Shown: one piece after another, positions 20,016 through 27,113 of the stretch | Layout of the letters: the number at the start of each line of letters is the position of its first letter | How positions within the stretch are numbered: the first letter of the stretch is position 1 | Source of the DNA: Bryobacterales bacterium | Lineage (GTDB): Bacteria > Acidobacteriota > Terriglobia > Bryobacterales > Bryobacteraceae | Assembly: GCA_016713735.1 (NCBI GenBank) | Contig: JADJOP010000021.1 | Coordinates: forward strand, 1 to 55,586 | Length of the DNA: 55,586 nucleotides | Direction of reading: 5' to 3' | The notes under the pieces: model-generated | Database searches by the model: none | What the model was told of the DNA's origin: nothing | Seen by the model: only the letters and a program-made list of their open reading frames with translations | Program-made: the position numbers and the translations under genes

Positions 20016-22069
20016 TCTGGCCGCACCTCGATGCTGTGCTCGGCTCGGGCGATCTCAACAACGGGCGCCGTCCGCGCCGACTTCTTGCCCTCGACGTAGT
20101 TCAGCAGGAACTGGTCAATTTTCCGGTAGAGAAGACGGGCGGTTACCACCAGGCTGCGGCTCGTGGCTGCGCCCGGCGCCGTGAACTGGAATGAATCCTG
20201 TCCGCCGCTCCTCCTCTTCGCCGGAGATCCGGATGGGCAATCCACCGTGTACTCGACAAAGTCCTCGTACCCGGGGAACAGGCTCCTGCGATACCGGACG
20301 CCCACCATCTCCCACAGGTTGTGGCGGTCAATGAGGTTTCCGAACTGGTCTACCGGCTCCGCCTTGAACAGAAAACTCCCCGGCTCGATGAAGTTGTCCG
20401 CGTCGCGCCGCCCCGACTCAAACACAGTGTTTCCGCGGTCATCCAAAACAGTGATGTGAACCCAGCTTTGGATCATGTCGAGGGGGCCTGTTGGGAAATC
20501 GTGACCCACCTTGTGGGAGGTCATCCGGACGCGAATGGAAGCCTGATCACCGCTCCGCACCGCGGCCGGGGCCTCAATCGCGATCTGAACGATAGGGCCG
20601 TCAGCCCATTTTTCGCGGATCTCCGGTACGGGCAATTCTCCGCGCAACCAGGCTTCCGTGGCTCGGATGTGCTCATCAGCCCCAGGCAGATTCAACACGG
20701 CGGGCATGAAGTTATTCGCGGCCAGGAAGCGATGGCTCCGGTGCTGGCTGTCGCCTGCGTTTCGGTTATAATCGGCGCTGTCCCCAGCCGCCGGATCCCG
20801 CGATGGCGCCAATGGCATGTGGCATTCACGGCACTCCACCGTCTTGCGAGGATTCCCTTTGGTGAACCAGTGGCTGGCGGCCCAGTTGTCGTATTGGTTC
20901 TGCAACTGTACCCAGCCGGCGCGGTTCACTTCCTGGTCAATGAACTGTTTATGGCAGGCCGCGCAAAACTCCGGCGTTTTGAACATCCGCTTGCTCAAGC
21001 GGTTATGCTCCCTGGGATAGGCGCGGATGAGAAAATCCCGCGCGATCCGGCGCGCTCCCTGCGTCTGCCACTGCCACAAATACTCGCGGGGCTGAGCAAT
21101 CGTGTAATTCGCATTGCCTCTGACGTCGGTTTTTTGAATTGCGTGGCAGACCAGGCACGAGATCCCCTCCTGGTATCCCGTCAAGCTGGTCAGGTTGTCC
21201 ACAAAGATGTTCTTGGTTCCGGAGAACAGCGAAATCGGATCGTGGCACCCGGCGCAATAACGGGTTGACTCAGGACCGTTTTGCTTCGCCATCACCTCCT
21301 GGATGGCGAGAAACACGGTGTCCATCGCCGCATAGCGGTGGGCGCTCGGCGCCCACTCCCGGACAATCTGTTCATGGCACATGGTAGTACCGCAACTCTC
21401 CGAGCCGGCCAGCGATTGTGAGTCGATCGCACCGCCCGTCGATGTCCGGGCCAGGCTCGGCGCAAACGGCCGGTTGGCGCCGTACAGATACCGGTAGTCG
21501 TCGGGCAGACGGTTGACCGGTTGCCTGCCGCCGTGGACCATCGCCGCCAAACCAACGGCGAGCCAGGCAACCGCCGCTAACCCCGCCGCATGGAACAGCC
21601 CCATGCGCGCGTTTCGGACCTCCTGCTCCCTTCGAATCCGCCAATAGGAAAGAGCCAAGTGGGCCCCTCCTGCCGCGAGCAGGCCCACCGTCGTCAGCAG
21701 ATGGAAGTCACGCCACGCGGCGCTGGTGCGCGTTGTCCACAAAGCCTGCGCCGTGACGATTGCGCCACTGATCAGGCAGGCCAGCAGAAATGCCAAGCAG
21801 AGATAGCCAAGCAGCAAGGCGTCGGACACAGACTGCACTCGATAGGCACGCCAATGACGGACAAGGTAAAGGAGAGTCGGAACGAGAAAGCCCAGTCCGA
21901 GAACGGTGTGAATCAGCACACCCCACTGGTTGACGACATGGAATGGGGCCAGCCGGATGGCGAACCCGGTGGCCGCCGACGCCGCAAGGAAACCAAGCAC
22001 GGCGACCGCCAGGCGGAGCCTCCACGGCGACCCGGAGCGGCCGGGGGAGGGCACGGGAGTCGGCATCAT
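20012..22069 (-). CDS. Membrane cytochrome b / pentaheme cytochrome c fusion
   Basis: About 685 residues. The first 220 hold five transmembrane helices with histidines (GVLIHTVLGLGFLVPTLLYL, HLLTTVGLLAAGGAHLALSY), suggesting b-type haem. The large periplasmic part has five covalent haem motifs: CGTTMCH, CAGCH, CLVCH, CAACH and CRECH. The first is the unusual CX4CH type. The C-terminus has a beta-rich domain (RMTSHKVGHDFPTGPLDMIQ) seen in several multiheme cytochromes. Start chosen at the ATG with a GGAGG site five bases upstream (22069); an in-frame ATG at 22087 would add six residues. It would pass electrons between quinones and a periplasmic partner. The neighbouring Fe-S regulator suggests control by NO or redox state. 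First gene of an operon with the CRTAC1-like protein. Confidence 0.88.
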   Translation of the reverse strand: MMPTPVPSPGRSGSPWRLRLAVAVLGFLAASAATGFAIRLAPFHVVNQWGVLIHTVLGLGFLVPTLLYLVRHWRAYRVQSVSDALLLGYLCLAFLLACLISGAIVTAQALWTTRTSAAWRDFHLLTTVGLLAAGGAHLALSYWRIRREQEVRNARMGLFHAAGLAAVAWLAVGLAAMVHGGRQPVNRLPDDYRYLYGANRPFAPSLARTSTGGAIDSQSLAGSESCGTTMCHEQIVREWAPSAHRYAAMDTVFLAIQEVMAKQNGPESTRYCAGCHDPISLFSGTKNIFVDNLTSLTGYQEGISCLVCHAIQKTDVRGNANYTIAQPREYLWQWQTQGARRIARDFLIRAYPREHNRLSKRMFKTPEFCAACHKQFIDQEVNRAGWVQLQNQYDNWAASHWFTKGNPRKTVECRECHMPLAPSRDPAAGDSADYNRNAGDSQHRSHRFLAANNFMPAVLNLPGADEHIRATEAWLRGELPVPEIREKWADGPIVQIAIEAPAAVRSGDQASIRVRMTSHKVGHDFPTGPLDMIQSWVHITVLDDRGNTVFESGRRDADNFIEPGSFLFKAEPVDQFGNLIDRHNLWEMVGVRYRRSLFPGYEDFVEYTVDCPSGSPAKRRSGGQDSFQFTAPGAATSRSLVVTARLLYRKIDQFLLNYVEGKKSARTAPVVEIARAEHSIEVRPE

Positions 22070-22093
22070 CTGGGCCTCCATAGACATTGTTTA

Positions 22094-22118
22094 GTTGTGC
22101 ATGGACATGTATTGTATC
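22094..22118. promoter_or_regulatory. Candidate Rrf2-type site ahead of the pentaheme cytochrome operon
   Basis: The block TATTGTATC (22110-22118) is identical to the centre of the GGATA-TATTG-TATCC dyad at the other Rrf2 promoter (39586-39600). AGTTGTGCATGGACA just before it resembles AGTTGTACATGGATA at 31264-31278. It lies 25-50 bases upstream of the chosen start on the minus strand, a fitting place for an operator of the divergent-side Rrf2 gene. Confidence 0.35.
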
Positions 22119-22169
22119 AGTCCGGCGCAACCACCCTGGTCACTCTGGAGTCCTGTCGTCCGGGGACGC

Positions 22170-22646
22170 CTATGCGACCGGTTTGCCCGTTCGCTTTGCC
22201 CGCACCGGCGCTGGTCGCCGAGGTTTCATCGATGGATTGCTGGCACCGGAAATATCCGCCAGAGACGTTGAACTCAAAAATGTGGTCAGTGCCGCGCGCG
22301 TTGCCTTCCAAACCGCATGCGCGGAGCAGGCGTTTTCATCTGAACAGGGACGCTTGTATCCCAGCAGGCAACAGGGATTGACGACATCGCGGTCAAAGAC
22401 GCCTACCACCTGGTCCAGGGTGATTGAGGACGGGCTTGCTGTAAGCCGGTAGCCACCGCCTGTCCCACGTGAGGCGCTGACGATGCCCGCACCGTTGAGA
22501 TCGTTCAGGATCTTGGAAAGGTAGTTTTGAGGGATCCCCGTTTCCTTCGCGATCCTCCGTCCGAGGACCGCCTCCGCGCCTTCGTTGGCGGCGATGAAGC
22601 TAAGAGCGCGCAGAGCATATTGCGAAGTAGTCGACAACATATCCAT
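22170..22646 (-). CDS. Rrf2-family transcriptional regulator with Fe-S cysteines (NsrR/IscR-like)
   Basis: 158 residues. The winged-helix N-terminus (MLSTTSQYALRALSFIA, GIPQNYLSKILNDLNGAGIV, RGTGGGYRLT) is typical of Rrf2. In the dimer-helix region the cysteine group C-x7-C-x5-C (PCCLLGYKRPCSDENACSAH) matches the [2Fe-2S]/[4Fe-4S] ligands of NsrR, RsrR and IscR, followed by the usual AVWKATRAALTTFLSSTSLADI. It ends 100 bases before the start of the pentaheme cytochrome gene on the same strand and probably controls it. NsrR would respond to nitric oxide and IscR to Fe-S status; the sequence does not decide between them. The C-terminal 15 residues (RPAPVRAKRTGKP) are not conserved in the family. 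Confidence 0.9.
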   Translation of the reverse strand: MDMLSTTSQYALRALSFIAANEGAEAVLGRRIAKETGIPQNYLSKILNDLNGAGIVSASRGTGGGYRLTASPSSITLDQVVGVFDRDVVNPCCLLGYKRPCSDENACSAHAVWKATRAALTTFLSSTSLADISGASNPSMKPRRPAPVRAKRTGKPVA

Positions 22647-22763
22647 TCTGACGATATCATCCGCCCCAGAATCGGGCCCCGGCGCAACGGTTTGCCATGG
22701 CGATTTGCCACCCCTGAGGCCGATTCGGGTTCAGTTCATAGTATCTACAAACAGGAACTCTCC

Positions 22764-23543
22764 GTGCAGTTATTCCGCCCTTACGGAACGAGCTGCGCAC
22801 TGATCATCGCCATCGGCGAGTACCCTGTCAGAACTGGGTATCGCAATCTACCGAGCGCGTTCTCACAGGCGCGGGAGTTGGAGAAGGCGCTCCGCCCGCA
22901 GGGCTTCGCGGTCCTCCCTCTACTACTTGACCGAAACGCGACACGGGCGAACATCAAGGCGGCCATCCGCATGGCGCCGGCCAAGGCCGGGGACCGGCTG
23001 CTTTTCTACTTCGGCGGGCACGGCGATGACCAACTTGGGTTCTAGGGGAGAAGGGTCGGCTACATTGTCCCGTACGACGGCCGCAAGGACGATCTTTGGG
23101 GTACAGCGATTCCACTGGAGAAGATCCTGGGGGAGTATTCGTCCCGTCTTCCCGCCAAGCATGTACTCTTCGCCCTCGACTCCTGTCAGTCCGGGCTTGC
23201 AACAAGCCGTGGGGAGTTTCCAGATCCAAATTCCCCGGAGTTGAAACGCCTCAAGGCTCTGGCTGACATTGAGGCGCTGGCCACAGAGGGCGGCCGCACA
23301 ATCCTTACCGCAGGCACAGGCGGCCAGGATGCTCTCGATATCAGCGGCGCGATCTTCACCTCGGCCCTCACCGAGGCGATCCGCGGTAAAGCCGATAGCG
23401 ACCGCAATGGCGTACTGGACTACTACGAGTTGTTTGCGTACGTCTGGGACCGGGCCAGTTCGGAGTCAGGGCAATGGTCCCGCAAACAACAGCTCGCCGA
23501 TGCTCATCTCGGCAACGGAAGATGGGTGTTTGTTTATCAGTGA
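22764..23543 (+). pseudogene. Caspase-like (peptidase C14) protein interrupted by one in-frame TAG
   Basis: One continuous frame from GTG 22764 (AGGA site upstream) to TGA 23541-23543, broken only by TAG at 23043-23045. Before it are ALIIAIGEYP, LPSAFSQARELEKALR, GFAVLPLLLDRNATRANIK and the catalytic His block LLFYFGGHGD. After it are GYIVPYDGRKDDLWGTAIPL, the catalytic Cys block HVLFALDSCQSGL, ILTAGTGGQDALD and DRNGVLDYYELFAYVWDR. Both halves of the His/Cys dyad are intact and lie on opposite sides of the stop, so neither half alone can be active. Without the stop it is a normal bacterial metacaspase/orthocaspase of about 259 residues. It is either a recent nonsense mutation, a sequence error (for example TGG to TAG), or read-through. 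Confidence 0.85.
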
Positions 23544-23725
23544 TTCAGCATCGAAGCCAGCGTGATGTCCGCTGGACCTCCGTGGAACGGTCGAGGATGC
23601 TTCCCAGCCGTTTGCCTGGGTGGTCTCAACTCCCTGAGGGCGCGGCGCTGCACATTTTTCCGGCACAATGAAACTCACGGGAGGAGTCGCATACTATACT
23701 GTTGAACGTCCCGAGGAGCGGCCCA

Positions 23726-25933
23726 GTGGAGAGAACCTCCGACATTCCTTCACCGGAGGCGATCCGCCTCCAACTGGCGAGGATAGTGGCCAGCCCGCGT
23801 TTAGCCGGGGCGCCAAGCTTGGCCCGGTTCCTAACCTTCGTGGTGGAGGAAGCAATCGAGGGCCGCGGCAGCGAGCTGAAGGAATATCTTGTCGGAGTTG
23901 ACGTATTCGATCGCGGCGAATCCTTTGACCCTCGAATCGATCCTATCGTTCGTGTTCAGGCGGCCAAGCTTCGCAAACGTCTGCAGGAGTACTACGGGAA
24001 TGAGGGCGCGCCGGACGATGTACTGATCAACCTTCAAAAGGGTTCTTACACCCCCGTGATCCGCAAGCGAATTCCACCTCGGGGTGGGGTTGAAGACACT
24101 GGCTCCTCCACCGCTCCCACAACACATTCCGCCGCACGCCGCATTCCCACACTCGTGTTTCGCGCGACCGCTATCCTGGTCATCCTAGCTGCCGCGTTAG
24201 CTGTCTGGCGCTTCCTCGAACCGAATACGAGAAAGGGTCCTCTCCGGCTTGCACTCTCTCGCCTCACCTCGGACAGTGGGCAAACCACCCACCCCACCGT
24301 CTCGTCCGACGGCAAGCTGCTCGCATATTCTTCGGACCGGGGCCCGGAAGGCAACGCCAATATCTGGGTGCAGCAACTGCAAGGCGGTGAACCACTTCAG
24401 TTAACGAAGAGCCCATCGGCCGACATCTCCCCTGATTTCTCACCCGACGGTTCGTCCCTTGTCTTTCGCTCCTGGCGCGAGGGCGGTGGGGTTTATGTTG
24501 TTTCCGTGCTGGGAGGGCAGGAGCGGCGCATCGCAACAGGTGGCTACTCACCGCGGTACTCGCCGGATGGGAAGTGGGTCGCCTTCGCCCAGGACGGCAT
24601 CCAGGTGGTCCCCTCCACCGGCGGCGACCCAATCCGCGTGTCTGGTGATGTCCACAGCGCGGCCTGTCCGCTCTGGACGCCTGATGGAAGAAGCCTCGTC
24701 TTTGTGGGTGAATTGCCAACGGGCTATGAGTGGTGGGTTGCTCCGCTGACTCACGATCGTCCACCAGCGCCCACGGGGGTGGCCGCTCAGCTCCGCAAAA
24801 GCGGTCTGCGAGACTTCGATGAGACCGCCTGCCCCTCGGACTGGATGGGGACGGAGGTGGTTTTCACCCAAAAGGTGGATGGAATGGGGAACTTGTGGAG
24901 CGTGCCCCTGGCTCCCAACACCTGGACCGTGGCAGGCGCGGCTCGCCAACTGGTGCCTGGACCCGGCATCGAACATGCCCGAGTAATCAGGTCCGCCGGG
25001 AAATCCTTCCGCCTTATATTTGCCACGGACACCAACGTCAGCCATATCTGGGGTCTGCCTACGGACTCCGGTCGCGGAATTCGCCGCGGCGAGATGGAAC
25101 AACTCACACGAGACGCCTCGCTCGTGGGTGGAGTGGAGGGAACCAGAGCCATCCTCTCTGAAGACGGTACGCGCCTCATCTTCTCGTCGGCACGGTCGGG
25201 GAATCTGGACATCTGGATAAAAAACCTCGGCACCGGTGTGGAAGAGAGTCTCACCACCGATCCGCGCCCGGAGGATCAGCCCGTGGCCGACGCTGCCTTT
25301 GAGAAAGTCGCCTATCAGCTATCCGAGGGCGCCCGCCGGTCGATTTATATCACGGATACCGCTACCCGCGTTCCCCGCAAACTATGCGATGAGTGCGCCC
25401 ATCCGATGGATTTATCTCCGGATGGCGCCCTCCTTCTTTACCGTGGAGCCGAACCATGGGGCTTGAATCTCGTCGATACCCGGACGGGCAGAAGCATGAC
25501 GCTGTTGCGGGATCCCGAGAATGTGGCGATTGAGGCCAGTTTCAGCCCGGACATGCGCTGGATCGCCCTCGTAACCAGAAGGCGGGGGCAGGAAAAACTC
25601 CGAGCCTACATTGTCCCCTTTGACCAGAACAAACTTGGTCCGGCGGAAAGCTGGGTTCGGATTCTGGAGGAGATGTACCATCTCTACCTTCGCTGGTCGC
25701 TGGATGGCAATCTGCTCTACTTCTTCGCCACCCGGGACGATCACCGGTGCCTGTGGGCGATCACCCTGGACCCGATCACGAAGCGTCCGGCCGGCGCGCC
25801 GCAGTCCGTGCGCCATTTTCACACCGTTCAGCACTATCCGTTATCCGGCAGTTGGATTTCGGTCGCCCGCAACCGTCTGGCATTCAACCTGACCGACGTC
25901 ACCTCGAACATCTGGATGGCGGTCATGCAATAA
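23726..25933 (+). CDS. Membrane PD40/TolB-like propeller protein with Acidobacteria-type N-terminal domain
   Basis: 735 residues from GTG 23726, chosen for the GAGGAG site seven bases upstream; a TTG at 23702 is the alternative. Residues 1-110 are a helical domain (AIRLQLARIVASPRLAGAPS, LARFLTFVVEEAI, DPRIDPIVRVQAAKLRKRLQ, LINLQKGSYTPVI) that in Acidobacteria is commonly found ahead of propeller or TPR modules and looks like a DNA-binding or signalling domain. One transmembrane helix follows (about 145-165, ATAILVILAAALAVWRFL), then PD40 blades (HPTVSSDGKLLAYSSDRG, DFSPDGSSLVFRSW, YSPDGKWVAFAQDG, FSPDMRWIALVTRR). It would couple an external ligand to a cytoplasmic domain. The partner is unknown. 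Intact, unlike the PD40 genes at the start of the window. Confidence 0.9.
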   Translation: MERTSDIPSPEAIRLQLARIVASPRLAGAPSLARFLTFVVEEAIEGRGSELKEYLVGVDVFDRGESFDPRIDPIVRVQAAKLRKRLQEYYGNEGAPDDVLINLQKGSYTPVIRKRIPPRGGVEDTGSSTAPTTHSAARRIPTLVFRATAILVILAAALAVWRFLEPNTRKGPLRLALSRLTSDSGQTTHPTVSSDGKLLAYSSDRGPEGNANIWVQQLQGGEPLQLTKSPSADISPDFSPDGSSLVFRSWREGGGVYVVSVLGGQERRIATGGYSPRYSPDGKWVAFAQDGIQVVPSTGGDPIRVSGDVHSAACPLWTPDGRSLVFVGELPTGYEWWVAPLTHDRPPAPTGVAAQLRKSGLRDFDETACPSDWMGTEVVFTQKVDGMGNLWSVPLAPNTWTVAGAARQLVPGPGIEHARVIRSAGKSFRLIFATDTNVSHIWGLPTDSGRGIRRGEMEQLTRDASLVGGVEGTRAILSEDGTRLIFSSARSGNLDIWIKNLGTGVEESLTTDPRPEDQPVADAAFEKVAYQLSEGARRSIYITDTATRVPRKLCDECAHPMDLSPDGALLLYRGAEPWGLNLVDTRTGRSMTLLRDPENVAIEASFSPDMRWIALVTRRRGQEKLRAYIVPFDQNKLGPAESWVRILEEMYHLYLRWSLDGNLLYFFATRDDHRCLWAITLDPITKRPAGAPQSVRHFHTVQHYPLSGSWISVARNRLAFNLTDVTSNIWMAVMQ

Positions 25934-25965
25934 CTCCGCGCGCCCAAACCTCTGATTCCAGACCT

Positions 25966-25995
25966 GTTTACCGTAAACACTAACAGCCCATTACT
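25966..25995 (+). promoter_or_regulatory. Operator-like repeat A, ahead of the hydrolase gene
   Basis: GTTTACCGTAAACACTAACA followed by GCCCATTACT. It matches 27050-27079 at 26 of 30 positions, all four differences being A/G. The core GTAAnCnCTAAC is a near-palindrome of the LacI/GalR operator type (compare GTAAGCGCTAAC in copy B). Confidence 0.55.
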
Positions 25996-26171
25996 ACCCA
26001 GCGGCCGCTGGACAGGGCAACCTGTACCCATGCAACGCAAAATTCTCCCTGTCCTTCACCCGCTTCTGGCCATGGGCTGCGGCGCGGCGGCTCAAGACGC
26101 GCGTCCCAATTGCTCTCCGGTAGCCGGGATCGAGCACCCTCGCCTTTCATGCCTATCGAGAAGGGGGCGCC

Positions 26172-27020
26172 GTGATGTCGATTGACTTGCCCACCGACCC
26201 AGCCGCGTGCGATGCTGTGCGGCGCCGCTTTCGCGGCATGGAATCCGAGCCGATTCGAAACGTGATGGTGTTCTACGGCGGGCATCAGCCTGGCATGAAT
26301 CCCGGCGGTACGATAACTCAATACAAGGCAGGCCCCACCACTGAAACGCGCACCTCTTACGATGCCTTTGTCGAGTTGCGGAAGCTCTGCGACCCATCCA
26401 CCTCTGCCATTGGCTATGACCCGGCGCTGATAGACGACACCTCGAACCGGGCGGTTCGGACGGGGATGGACTTTATCCGGAATGTGAACCAGTTCGATCC
26501 ACGAGGCATGCTCGTGGTCTATGGCTTTAGCGCAGGCGGTTTCAACGCGGCCCGGCTTTGCGAAAGAATGCAGAGGTATTACGGATGGTACGATTTTGAA
26601 ACCAAGAGGCTCGGCAACATCCATGATCAGCAACAGCAGAACCAGCTCCGTTTCGCCCGCGCCCAGGTTGATCTGCTCGTTACGGTGGATCCTTGCCTTC
26701 AGGATCTGGGTAGGAACTTCACGATCAACACGGCGACACCGATTGTGAGGAGCCATTTCAATTTCTATCAAAACATCCGCCCGCCAGGTGGTCTTCCCGA
26801 TGAGGTTTCCGACCGTCCTTACTGGGGTATCTCCGCTCCTCACGCGAATAATGCCGAACAAGAGCGAGAACCGCCGGTACACCTCAAGGGCAACTCGCCG
26901 CACGACCGTATGCCGATCCATACGCTCGACGAGGTTCGCCTCCTGGTTCGAGGGGAAAAAGCTATCGTGCTCGACTCTTACCGGCAGTTTATGGAACCTG
27001 TTCAAAGCTTGTTCCGCTGA
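26172..27020 (+). CDS. Putative secreted alpha/beta-hydrolase-like protein (possible upstream frameshift)
   Basis: About 282 residues. NVMVFYGGHQPGMNPGG is followed by a nucleophile-elbow motif in MLVVYGFSAGGFNAARL (GxSxG, Ser as presumed nucleophile). Later LLVTVDPCL and a C-terminal block with SPHDRMPIHTLDE may hold the Asp and His of the triad. The GTG/ATG at 26172/26175 has an AGGGGG site. A short frame from ATG 26030 encodes a plausible lipoprotein-like leader (MQRKILPVLHPLLAMGCGAA), and the bases just before 26172 read FHAYREGGAV in the main frame, so one indel near 26115 may have split a longer secreted protein. It shares its operator-like sequence with the beta-helix gene downstream. 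Substrate unknown. Confidence 0.6.
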   Translation: MMSIDLPTDPAACDAVRRRFRGMESEPIRNVMVFYGGHQPGMNPGGTITQYKAGPTTETRTSYDAFVELRKLCDPSTSAIGYDPALIDDTSNRAVRTGMDFIRNVNQFDPRGMLVVYGFSAGGFNAARLCERMQRYYGWYDFETKRLGNIHDQQQQNQLRFARAQVDLLVTVDPCLQDLGRNFTINTATPIVRSHFNFYQNIRPPGGLPDEVSDRPYWGISAPHANNAEQEREPPVHLKGNSPHDRMPIHTLDEVRLLVRGEKAIVLDSYRQFMEPVQSLFR

Positions 27021-27049
27021 ACCGGCGTTCCTCTTCCCGCGTCCGGCTC

Positions 27050-27079
27050 GTTTACCGTAAGCGCTAACGGCCCGTTACT
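27050..27079 (+). promoter_or_regulatory. Operator-like repeat B, ahead of the beta-helix gene
   Basis: GTTTACCGTAAGCGCTAACG followed by GCCCGTTACT. The centre CCGTAAGCGCTAACGG has GC-centred dyad symmetry as in LacI/GalR operators. It begins 64 bases upstream of ATG 27114, the same distance as copy A from ATG 26030, which supports a start at 26030 for the hydrolase. Confidence 0.55.
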
Positions 27080-27113
27080 GCACAACTTCCTTGGACCTCG
27101 GCAAGATATTCCC

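Noticed and set aside
25980..27005. Minus-strand open frame (341 codons) opposite the hydrolase
   Set aside because: The plus strand has the GFSAGG motif, an operator-like site and a ribosome site. The minus frame has no features.
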